Position numbers and translations under genes: made by a program. 41,261 nt of DNA from NCBI GenBank assembly GCA_902525295.1, contig CABZGR010000005.1, forward strand, positions 1 through 41,261, read 5' to 3'. The notes beneath the pieces are model-generated. The model had not been told where the DNA came from, did no database searches, and worked only from the letters and a program-made list of their open reading frames with translations. This DNA comes from an uncultured Pelagibacteraceae bacterium (GTDB lineage Bacteria > Pseudomonadota > Alphaproteobacteria > Pelagibacterales > Pelagibacteraceae). Below, one piece after another: positions 8,357 to 15,640 of this stretch (positions are counted from its first letter, which is position 1; each line of letters starts with the position of its first letter).

Positions 8357-10194
8357 TGTTTAAAGGCAATTTTATTGACAACCTACCAAAAATTTACGGA
8401 ACATATACTGGGGGCTTCATTGTATTCATCATATTGATGGCGATAGCCGAACAAGCAGGTATGACCGCTAAAACAATTGGTATTTTGTTTGTCGCCTTTA
8501 CAGTTTGTATATACGCCTTGATTGGGTATTTATCTAGAACTGTTCAGGTCGATGCTTATTATGTTGCTGGAAGACAGGTACCAACAGTATTTAACGGAAT
8601 GGCAACTGCAGCTGACTGGATGTCAGGTGCATCATTCGTTGCAATGGCTGGTGGTATTTATTTTGGTGGTTATACTTATATGGCTTTCTTGGTCGGTTGG
8701 ACTGGGGGATACGTTTTAGTATCATCACTTTTAGCACCATACTTAAGAAAATTTGGATGTTATACTGTGCCAGATTTCATTGGAACAAGATACGGCGGAA
8801 ACTTCGCAAGATTCTGTGCTGTAGTTGTTTTAACATTGGCATCTTTCACTTATGTAACAGCTCAAATTAACGCAACAGGAACAATTGCATCAAGAGCACT
8901 AAGTATTCCATTTGAATTAGGAGTTTGGGTTGGGCTAGTAAGTATTTTACTTTGCTCAATGCTAGGCGGAATGAGAGCGGTAACTTGGACACAGGTTGCA
9001 CAATACATAGTATTGATTATTGCTTATCTAATTCCGGTATTCTGGATTAGTAACAAATCTGGATTTGGTTTCTTTCCACACTTTATGTTAGGTGAGGAAG
9101 TGGCTAGATTAGGTGATCTTGAAGCTCAATTTGGATTAGTCAAAAATGCTGCTGCAGACGTCAAAGCTGCAGGTGTACCAGGTGGTCTAAAATCTATTGC
9201 TGTATCACACGCAGGTGTGCCAGAAGGTGGAATGGCTGCATGGAAGTTTATTTCATTAGCACTATGTATGATGGTAGGAACAGCTTCTTTACCACACATT
9301 TTAATGAGATACTTCACTACTCCAAGTGTTAAAGCTGCAAGAAAATCAGTGGCATGGTCACTATTCTTTATTGCATTGCTTTATACTTCAGCGCCAATGC
9401 TTGCAACATTATCCAAAATCTCACTAATAGATCCAAACTTACCAACAGGTATTATTGGAAAACCAATTGCTGAAATTATGCAAATTGAGTGGGTAAATGC
9501 TTGGATTAATGTAAAACAAGCCTTCATAGCAGACTTTAACGGGGATGGTATTCTTCAGTTAAATGAATGGTTTATGAGAGGTGACGTAGTTGTACTAGCA
9601 ACTCCTGAGGTTGCTGGATTACCATACGTAATCTCTGGACTAGTTGCTGCAGGAGGAATGGCTGCTGCGATGTCAACTGCTGACGGTCTAATTCTTGCTA
9701 TCGCTAACGCTTTATCACATGATATCTATTACAAAATCATTGATCCAAAAGCGGATGTAAGAAAAAGATTGTTAGTTGCTAGAGCACTTCTAATAGTTAT
9801 TGGTGCCGCTGGAGCATACATTGCATCGATGAGAATCACTAGTATTCTTGGTGCAGTTGCTTGGGCATTTGACTTTGCAATGTCAGGATTGTTCTTCCCA
9901 TTAATACTTGGTGTATGGTGGAAGAGAGCAACAAGACAAGGAGCAATCGCAGGTATGATAGCAGGTCTTGCATCAGGAACAGCTTATCTAATTTATGTTT
10001 ATCCTAAGTTTATGGGTAATGCGCCTTGGTTAGGTATTGACCATTTACGTTTCGGTATAATCGGAGCGTCGGTCTGTTTAGTTGTAATGGTTGTAGTAAG
10101 TTTAATGACTGAAGAACCAGACAAAGCTACACAGCAAATGGTAGACGAAGTTCGTGTTCCATCAGGTAAGACAATACTTGGTAAGCAACACTAA
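8356..10194 (+). CDS. Na+/solute symporter, VC_2705-type (acetate/organic-acid permease-like, SSS family)
   Basis: A 612-residue inner-membrane transporter of the sodium:solute symporter family, related to ActP. Seen: about 12-13 hydrophobic helices; AATADWMSGASFVAMAGGIY at about 84-103 (SSS TM2-3); PDFIGTRYGG at about 139-148; GMRAVTWTQVAQY near 205-217; PHILMRYFTTPSVKAARKS at about 313-331; and GGMAAAMSTADGLILAIANA near 433-452, the Na+-site helix. Loops between helices carry an Ala/Gly-rich insert (about 262-292) and an EF-hand-like loop, residues 393-404. Linkage to DUF4212 and proximity to acs favour acetate or another small carboxylate, but the substrate is inferred. A strong terminator follows. 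Confidence 0.93.
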   Translation: MFKGNFIDNLPKIYGTYTGGFIVFIILMAIAEQAGMTAKTIGILFVAFTVCIYALIGYLSRTVQVDAYYVAGRQVPTVFNGMATAADWMSGASFVAMAGGIYFGGYTYMAFLVGWTGGYVLVSSLLAPYLRKFGCYTVPDFIGTRYGGNFARFCAVVVLTLASFTYVTAQINATGTIASRALSIPFELGVWVGLVSILLCSMLGGMRAVTWTQVAQYIVLIIAYLIPVFWISNKSGFGFFPHFMLGEEVARLGDLEAQFGLVKNAAADVKAAGVPGGLKSIAVSHAGVPEGGMAAWKFISLALCMMVGTASLPHILMRYFTTPSVKAARKSVAWSLFFIALLYTSAPMLATLSKISLIDPNLPTGIIGKPIAEIMQIEWVNAWINVKQAFIADFNGDGILQLNEWFMRGDVVVLATPEVAGLPYVISGLVAAGGMAAAMSTADGLILAIANALSHDIYYKIIDPKADVRKRLLVARALLIVIGAAGAYIASMRITSILGAVAWAFDFAMSGLFFPLILGVWWKRATRQGAIAGMIAGLASGTAYLIYVYPKFMGNAPWLGIDHLRFGIIGASVCLVVMVVVSLMTEEPDKATQQMVDEVRVPSGKTILGKQH

Positions 10195-10206
10195 ATTAAA
10201 CTTTTT

Positions 10207-10233
10207 GGGGGCGGATACCGCCCCCATTTTTTT
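10207..10233 (+). terminator. Intrinsic (Rho-independent) terminator after symporter operon
   Basis: An 8-bp perfect GC stem (GGGGGCGG at 10207-10214 with CCGCCCCC at 10218-10225) closes a 3-nt loop and is followed by A and then seven T. It begins 12 nt after the symporter stop and ends 7 nt before the next ATG. Its run of G/C is striking in this AT-rich sequence, and it is the only convincing intrinsic terminator in the window. Confidence 0.93.
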
Positions 10234-10240
10234 CAGATAA

Positions 10241-10576
10241 ATGCCTTTATATATTTTAGTAATAGACTACATTTTAGGTATCATTATGTGGACTTTAATT
10301 GGAAGATCTGCAATGAATATTTTTCAAAAAGAAGACTCTGAATTCTTTTTTATGAAAGTATTTGTAAAATACACAAATCCAATTATTAAAATTTTTAAAT
10401 TCATAACTCCTAGTTTCATTATAGGACCATTAGTTCCACTTTATGTAGCTTGGTTTTTTTATATGTTTAGATTTTATTTGATGCCTTATTTAATGGGTTA
10501 TTCTGTTATGGGAATGTTATCGTTTCCATTAGAAAGTGAAATAGCTGCAGAAATTTATAAAATATTTGGTAAATAA
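10241..10576 (+). CDS. Small membrane protein, YggT-like
   Basis: A 111-residue protein with hydrophobic helices at about 3-20, 50-78 and 83-96. The middle part, YTNPIIKIFKFITPSFI followed by a long hydrophobic helix, resembles the layout of the YggT protein at 797-1087 (P-I-x-x-I-x-x-x-P then helix), so a distant YggT-type relation is likely but not certain. It starts just after the symporter terminator and has no evident ribosome binding site. Its transcription may depend on read-through or on a promoter within the terminator region. It precedes rpe by 47 nt. Function unknown. Confidence 0.75.
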   Translation: MPLYILVIDYILGIIMWTLIGRSAMNIFQKEDSEFFFMKVFVKYTNPIIKIFKFITPSFIIGPLVPLYVAWFFYMFRFYLMPYLMGYSVMGMLSFPLESEIAAEIYKIFGK

Positions 10577-10623
10577 TAATTCAAATATATTCAAAAATTG
10601 ATAGTACTAGTTTTTATTTATTA

Positions 10624-11283
10624 ATGAAAAATATAAAAATTTCGCCTTCAATACTTTCTGCAGATTTTAGCCAATTAGGCAAAGAAATTAAAAGACTAGA
10701 GGATGGTGGCGCTGACTTAATTCATGTCGATGTAATGGATGGACATTTTGTTCCCAATATTACAATTGGTCCCCCAGTGATAAAAACACTAAGAAATTAT
10801 ACAAAATTACCTTTTGATGTACATTTAATGATTTCACCAGTTCATAAATATATAAAAAATTTTGCTGAAGCAGGATCTGATATAATAACAATTCACCCTG
10901 AGGCAACCGACGATTTGATTGAGTCTATTAAACTTATAAAACAATTAAAGAAAAAAGTAGGCATATCTTTAAATCCAAATACGGAAGTAAGTGTAATTGA
11001 AAAAGTGTTAAAAGAAATAGATTTAGTTTTAATTATGAGCGTATATCCTGGTTTTGGTGGTCAAAAATTTATACCAGAGGTAATTGAAAAAATTAAAAAA
11101 CTTTATCAAATAAAAAAAGATAATAACTTAAAATTTGATATTGAAGTTGATGGTGGAATAAATTTCTCTAATTCAAAAGATGTTATATCAGCAGGAGCAA
11201 ATATATTAGTTTCTGGAACAACAATATTCAAAGAAAACAATGGTGATATTAAAAAAAATATAGAAACTCTAAAATCAATGTAA
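10624..11283 (+). CDS. rpe: Ribulose-phosphate 3-epimerase
   Basis: Interconverts ribulose 5-phosphate and xylulose 5-phosphate in the pentose phosphate pathway. Seen in 219 residues: SPSILSADF at 7-15; HVDVMDGHFVPNITIGP at 34-50, with the metal-binding His34/Asp36 pair; FDVHLMI at 64-70 with a further metal His; SVYPGFGGQKFIP near 139-151; and EVDGGI near 175-180 with the second catalytic Asp, followed by SGTTIF in the phosphate-binding region. Full length. The order rpe - heparinase-like - purH is a recurrent alphaproteobacterial arrangement. The heparinase-like gene starts 1 nt after the rpe stop. Confidence 0.97.
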   Translation: MKNIKISPSILSADFSQLGKEIKRLEDGGADLIHVDVMDGHFVPNITIGPPVIKTLRNYTKLPFDVHLMISPVHKYIKNFAEAGSDIITIHPEATDDLIESIKLIKQLKKKVGISLNPNTEVSVIEKVLKEIDLVLIMSVYPGFGGQKFIPEVIEKIKKLYQIKKDNNLKFDIEVDGGINFSNSKDVISAGANILVSGTTIFKENNGDIKKNIETLKSM

Positions 11284-11284
11284 G

Positions 11285-12910
11285 ATGTATTTAAAAAATT
11301 CTTTAATTTTAATAAATGAATTTTTTTACTCCACTAAAAATCAAATAAGAAATTTATATTTAAAATCAAGGTTCTATAATAATAAAATTTCAAAAATTGA
11401 GATAAACAATATTTCCTATAGACCAAGTCTAAGTATTTTAAGCTGCTTAGTTAAATATGATAAAAAAAAAATTAAAATTGAAGAATTAGACAAAGATAAT
11501 ATTTGGGAAAGTGATTTATTAAGTAGTAATAACCTCAATAAACTAAATAATTTTTATTGGCTATTTAGTATTGATTTAAAATCTTCCCCAAGTATTACAC
11601 AATCAATAATTATTAAATGGATTGAAAAAAATCAAAGTTATAATTCATTAACATGGCAAACAGATATTTTATCCAAGAGAGTAATATCTTGGATTGCAAA
11701 CTCTAAATTATCTTATGATGAAAGTGATGCTAAATATAAAAATAAATTTAATTTTTCTGTAAATAAACAAATTAATCATTTAATAAATGAAATAAGCAAA
11801 TCGCGATCTGTTAATGATAAATTATTGGGCTGTATAGCAATAATAATTACAGGATTATCATACGCAAATGAAAAATTTTTAAATTATGGATTAGAATTAC
11901 TAAGAAAAATTATTATTAATTCTTTTGACGATGAGTATTTTCCAAAAACGAGAAGTATAAGGCAATTAAATTTTTATTTAAAATATTTTGTTCTTGTTAG
12001 AGAATTATTAAAGGAGTCTTTTAATGATATACCTGAGTACCTTGATGAAATAATTTTCTATCTAGGAAAATCTTATTCTGTTTTTTCTAAAATCGAACAA
12101 AGTTTACTATTCAATGGGAATCATCAAAATGATTTAAAGGAATTTAATAAATATCTTTCGTTTTATAAATATAAGTTTGAAAATTCAAACAATGAAGTAG
12201 GAGGATATGCCATTTTAAAAAATAAAAATTGTATTCTAGCAATGGATGTTGGAAATTCACCTCAAAAAACCTTTTCACATAATTATCAAAGTGGAGCTCT
12301 TTCATTTGAATTCTTCTACAAAGATAAAAAACTTATTTCAAATTCTGGTTACTTTCAAGATTATAAAAATAAATTAAATCTAATTTCAAAATCTACTGCC
12401 GCACATTCAGCACTTATAATTGATAATCATTCAAGTTGTTCATTTAGAAATAATGTAAATTATAAAACATTAGAAAACGGTTTGAAAATAATTGATAAAA
12501 ACATTGTTAATGAAAAAAACTATTGGTTAATCAAAGCATCTCATAATGGTTTTTTAAAAAAATTTGGAATTTTATATGAAAGATCTTTAGAATATTTCGT
12601 TGAAAAAAATAAATTAATAGGAACCGATAAAATAATTTCAAAAAACAAGTTAAAAACAAAAAAATATGATATCAGATTTCATATGGAACCAGGTGTTAAA
12701 TTAACAAAAACTCTAGATAACAAAACTATACTAATTGAAATTGAAAATTCTGGATGGAAATTTTCAACTAACTGCGAGATTATAAATATTGAAACGGGTA
12801 TATATTTCGGTAATAAAAATATAACTAGTGAAAACCAAAATATATGTTTATCAGGCAAAATAAAAAGTATAACTCAGGAAATTAAATGGGTATTCGAAAA
12901 AATACAATAA
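11285..12910 (+). CDS. Heparinase II/III family protein
   Basis: A 541-residue protein with the two-part layout of this family. The helical N-terminal half includes WQTDILSKRVISWIANS at about 119-135 and SRSVNDKLLGCIAIIITGL near 173-191. The beta-sandwich C-terminal half includes GGYAILKN at about 302-309, SFEFFYKDKKLISNSGYF near 334-351, STAAHSALIIDNHSS near 366-380, and FHMEPGVKLT near 461-470. Related lyases cleave uronic-acid polysaccharides, but members in the rpe-purH slot are uncharacterised as far as I know and this one has no signal peptide, so a cytosolic or cell-envelope glycan role is open. Unusually Asn/Lys/Ser-rich. It overlaps purH by 25 nt. Confidence 0.87.
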   Translation: MYLKNSLILINEFFYSTKNQIRNLYLKSRFYNNKISKIEINNISYRPSLSILSCLVKYDKKKIKIEELDKDNIWESDLLSSNNLNKLNNFYWLFSIDLKSSPSITQSIIIKWIEKNQSYNSLTWQTDILSKRVISWIANSKLSYDESDAKYKNKFNFSVNKQINHLINEISKSRSVNDKLLGCIAIIITGLSYANEKFLNYGLELLRKIIINSFDDEYFPKTRSIRQLNFYLKYFVLVRELLKESFNDIPEYLDEIIFYLGKSYSVFSKIEQSLLFNGNHQNDLKEFNKYLSFYKYKFENSNNEVGGYAILKNKNCILAMDVGNSPQKTFSHNYQSGALSFEFFYKDKKLISNSGYFQDYKNKLNLISKSTAAHSALIIDNHSSCSFRNNVNYKTLENGLKIIDKNIVNEKNYWLIKASHNGFLKKFGILYERSLEYFVEKNKLIGTDKIISKNKLKTKKYDIRFHMEPGVKLTKTLDNKTILIEIENSGWKFSTNCEIINIETGIYFGNKNITSENQNICLSGKIKSITQEIKWVFEKIQ

Positions 12911-14445
12911 AAATTAAGACTGCTTTAATTTCATTGTCGGATAAATCCAATTTAAAGCCATTATTAAATTTACTAAAAAAATATAAAATTAAAATAATAA
13001 GCTCAGGTGGCACATACAAAAAAATTAAAAGTATGGGTTTTAAATGCTTAGAAGTATCTAAATTTACAAATTCTAAAGAGCTGCTAGATGGAAGAGTAAA
13101 AACATTGCATCCAAAAATTCATTCTGGGATTTTGAATATCAGAAAAAATAAAAAACATCAAAAAGAAATGAAAATTAACAATTATGAAAATATAGATTTA
13201 GTTATTATAAATTTTTATCCATTTGAAAAAGTTTTATTAAGCAATTCTGGTCACAAAAATATAATTGAAAATATAGATATTGGAGGTCCAACAATGGTTA
13301 GGGCAGCTGCAAAGAATTATAATGATGTAGTTATCCTAAGTAATACAAAACAGTATGAAGATTTAACTATTGAATTAAATAAAAATAAAGGTTCAACAAA
13401 TTTAAAATTTAGAGAAAAATTGGCTGAAGAAGCATTTATGGAAACAGCATATTATGAATCAAAAATTTTTAATTATTTCAATCAGAAATCTGAAAACCTT
13501 TTTCCAACTAAGAACATTTTTTCTGGAAAATTAATTGAGAAGACAAGATATGGGGAAAACCCTCATCAAAAAGGAGCAATATATTCACAAAATAATAGTC
13601 AGGAAATTATTCAAATCAGTGGAAAACAACTCAGTTACAACAACTATAACGATCTTTATTCTGCCCTAAGCATATCTAAAACTTTACCAAAAAATAAGGG
13701 TGTAGCAATAATTAAGCATGCTAACCCTTGTGGAGTTTCCATTAATACAAACAAAGTCAAATCATTTAAAGAGGCTTTAGAAAGTGACCCAATTAGTGCT
13801 TTCGGGGGTATAGTGTCATGTAACTTTAAATTAAATATTAGTTTAGCTAAAGAAATTAATAAAATATTTTTTGAAGTAATAATTGCAAATGGATTTGATG
13901 AAAAATCAGTTAAACTTTTAAAAAAGAAAAAAAACTTGCGATTGATTGATTCTAGTAAGGTCGAAAAAAATTTTAAGTTTGATTTTTCAAATAAATTTAA
14001 TTCAATTTTAGTTCAAGATCCAGATACTCTAAGATTTTCTAAAAAAGATTTTAAAATTGTATCAAAATTAAAACCTACGAATAAAACTTTAAACAAACTT
14101 ATTTTTGCATTTAATATATGCAGAAGTGTAAAATCGAATGCGATAGTCATTACAAAAGATTACAAGACAATAGGCATAGGTTCTGGTCAACCAAGTAGGT
14201 TAGATAGTTGCAAAATAGCAATTGATAAAATGAAAAAGTTCCAGAAAATAAACGATAGTGATGAAATCTTAGCAGCATCTGATGCGTTTTTCCCGTTCGT
14301 GGATGGTATAGAAAAGTTGGTACAATCAGGAATTTCAGCAGTCATTCAACCGTCGGGTTCAAAAAATGATAAGGAAATTATTAAATTTGCTAATCATACA
14401 AATACTATTTTGGTATTTTCAAAAACAAGACACTTTAACCACTGA
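12886..14445 (+). CDS. purH: Bifunctional AICAR transformylase/IMP cyclohydrolase
   Basis: Last two steps of IMP synthesis: formylation of AICAR with 10-formyl-THF (from FolD), then ring closure. Seen in 519 residues: MGS-like cyclohydrolase domain with TALISLSDKSN at 12-22, SSGGTYKKI at 39-47, LLDGRVKTLHPKIHSGIL at 66-83, INFYPF at 108-113, ENIDIGGPTMVRAAAKN at 128-144; transformylase domain with RYGENPHQ at 221-228, the catalytic Lys277-His278 in IIKHANPCGVS, SDPISAFGG near 295-303, and the C-terminal SDAFFPF..QPSGS. The ATG inside the heparinase gene is the only reasonable start (the next Met is residue 50). Its TGA abuts the opposing phhB stop, forming a TGATCA palindrome. Confidence 0.97.
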   Translation: MGIRKNTIKIKTALISLSDKSNLKPLLNLLKKYKIKIISSGGTYKKIKSMGFKCLEVSKFTNSKELLDGRVKTLHPKIHSGILNIRKNKKHQKEMKINNYENIDLVIINFYPFEKVLLSNSGHKNIIENIDIGGPTMVRAAAKNYNDVVILSNTKQYEDLTIELNKNKGSTNLKFREKLAEEAFMETAYYESKIFNYFNQKSENLFPTKNIFSGKLIEKTRYGENPHQKGAIYSQNNSQEIIQISGKQLSYNNYNDLYSALSISKTLPKNKGVAIIKHANPCGVSINTNKVKSFKEALESDPISAFGGIVSCNFKLNISLAKEINKIFFEVIIANGFDEKSVKLLKKKKNLRLIDSSKVEKNFKFDFSNKFNSILVQDPDTLRFSKKDFKIVSKLKPTNKTLNKLIFAFNICRSVKSNAIVITKDYKTIGIGSGQPSRLDSCKIAIDKMKKFQKINDSDEILAASDAFFPFVDGIEKLVQSGISAVIQPSGSKNDKEIIKFANHTNTILVFSKTRHFNH

Positions 14446-14784
14446 TCAATTTATCTTATCTATTTTAGCAGCTAAAATAAAATCACTCTCAGCAAGACCT
14501 TTAATTGCGTGAGTAAATATTTTAATTCTTGCATAGCCCCATCCAAACCACAGATCAGGGTGATGTCCTTCAGTTTCAGCAATTTCTCCAACTTTATTCA
14601 CAAATTCTTGACTCTGTAAGAAATCATCAAATTTAAAATTTTTTATTAAATGAAATCCATCGATTTTATCCTCTATAACTTCCCATCCATCAACTTGTTT
14701 TAAATATTTATGAATTTCTTCTGTGTTAAATGGCGGGATGTTGCCTTCGCACGGGATACATTTTTTACTTGCTAAATCACTCAT
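14446..14784 (-). CDS. phhB: Pterin-4a-carbinolamine dehydratase
   Basis: Dehydrates 4a-hydroxytetrahydropterin; in bacteria it accompanies phenylalanine hydroxylase or serves other pterin chemistry. Seen in 112 residues: GWEVIEDKIDGFHLIKNFKF at 33-52, FVNKVGEIAETEGHHPDL at 61-78 with the catalytic HHP at 74-76, WGYARIKIFTHAIKGLAESD with Thr-His at 91-92, and the closing Asp. No phenylalanine hydroxylase gene is in the window. The gene starts 16 nt after the 3' end of tRNA-Gly on the same strand. A good ribosome binding site AAAGGA (14793-14798, minus strand) lies between, so it is probably co-transcribed with the tRNA. Confidence 0.95.
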   Translation of the reverse strand: MSDLASKKCIPCEGNIPPFNTEEIHKYLKQVDGWEVIEDKIDGFHLIKNFKFDDFLQSQEFVNKVGEIAETEGHHPDLWFGWGYARIKIFTHAIKGLAESDFILAAKIDKIN

Positions 14785-14800
14785 AATATAATTCCTTTAG

Positions 14801-14875
14801 TGGAGCGGGCAATGGGACTTGAACCCACGACCTTCTCGTTGGCAACGAGACGCTCTACCACTGAGCTATGCCCGC
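14801..14875 (-). tRNA. tRNA-Gly (anticodon GCC)
   Basis: Read on the minus strand, a complete cloverleaf: acceptor stem GCGGGCA pairs with TGCCCGC; D arm AGCTCAGTGGTAGAGC; anticodon arm TCTCG-TTGCCAA-CGAGA, giving anticodon GCC (glycine, GGY codons); T arm with GGGTTCAAGTCCC; discriminator T, then an encoded CCA end at 14803-14801. It is 75 nt including CCA. It lies directly upstream of phhB in the same direction. Confidence 0.97.
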
Positions 14876-14963
14876 TTATTCGTACATGACAAAACTAAAA
14901 GCTTTTTTTGAATTTAGCAAGTGATTAAATAGTTAAATGCGACTACGAATCATTTCTGTATAG

Positions 14964-14991
14964 TTGTAACCTTGAAAAGAATTATTATAAT
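14964..14991 (+). promoter_or_regulatory. Sigma-70-type promoter for LON-domain gene, possibly leaderless
   Basis: A perfect -10 box TATAAT at 14986-14991 lies 16 nt after a -35-like TTGTAA at 14964-14969. Transcription would start near 14997-14999, which coincides with the ATG at 14998, so the mRNA would have no leader. No ribosome binding site is seen. A CTTGAAA at 14971-14977 is too close to be the -35 of this -10. Confidence 0.55.
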
Positions 14992-14997
14992 TAAGAC

Positions 14998-15639
14998 ATG
15001 AAACTCGAAGAATTACCGAAAACTATACCAATTTTCCCTTTATCAAATTTCATAATGTTTCCTGGCACAACTGTTCCACTGAATATTTTTGAACCTCGAT
15101 ATTTACAAATGGTGAATGATAGTATGAAAAAACATAGGATGATAGGAATGATACAGCCAAAAAAAACAGGGTCTTTGAAAAAACCTGATTTATATGAAAT
15201 TGGATGTATTGGAAAAATCACAAGTTTCAATGAAACAGAAGACGGTAGAATACTTATTATTTTAAACGGGATTTGTAGGTACAAAATTAACTCAGAGTTA
15301 AGTACTGACAAAATGTACCGTGAGTGCAATGTTCAATATGATCATTTTTCAAAAGATATAATGCAAAAAAGTAACGAAGTTAACTTTTCAGACTTAAGCT
15401 TAATTATGAAGAACATGAGAACATTTTTCAAAAAACAAGGGTATATTGTGAACTTAAAAGATCTAGAAAAGAAGGATCTTAGCCAAACTCTTAATGATCT
15501 ATCAATGGCATCACCCTTTTCATTAGAAGAAAAACAAATATTATTAGAAAGTCTTGATGTAAATGTAAGAAAAGAAAAAATGGAACAAATTCTAAATAAT
15601 TATATTAAAGACGAATTCGAAAATACTACTCTTCAGTAA
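14998..15639 (+). CDS. LON substrate-binding (N-terminal) domain protein
   Basis: A 213-residue stand-alone version of the Lon protease N-terminal domain, lacking the AAA+ and protease parts. Seen: LPKTIPIFPLSNFIMFPGTT at 5-24 and PLNIFEPRYLQMVNDSM at about 27-43 (the family's P-L-x-I-F-E-x-R-Y), IGMIQPKK near 49-56, EIGCIGKITSFNETEDGRI at about 67-85, and LNGICRYKI near 89-97. The helical C-terminus includes LNDLSMASPFSLEEKQILLE. Such proteins are common in Alphaproteobacteria as uncharacterised 'LON peptidase substrate-binding' proteins; a role in recognising misfolded proteins is inferred. It converges with the next gene, leaving 1 nt between stop codons. Confidence 0.93.
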   Translation: MKLEELPKTIPIFPLSNFIMFPGTTVPLNIFEPRYLQMVNDSMKKHRMIGMIQPKKTGSLKKPDLYEIGCIGKITSFNETEDGRILIILNGICRYKINSELSTDKMYRECNVQYDHFSKDIMQKSNEVNFSDLSLIMKNMRTFFKKQGYIVNLKDLEKKDLSQTLNDLSMASPFSLEEKQILLESLDVNVRKEKMEQILNNYIKDEFENTTLQ

Positions 15640-15640
15640 T

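Noticed and set aside
14971..14977. CTTGAAA before the LON-domain gene as a second heat-shock promoter
   Set aside because: No CCCATnT-like box lies at the right distance; the TATAAT with TTGTAA explains the region better.
14880..14997. Additional RNA gene between tRNA-Gly and the LON-domain gene
   Set aside because: No cloverleaf or stable GC-rich stem; the stretch is explained by two divergent promoters.
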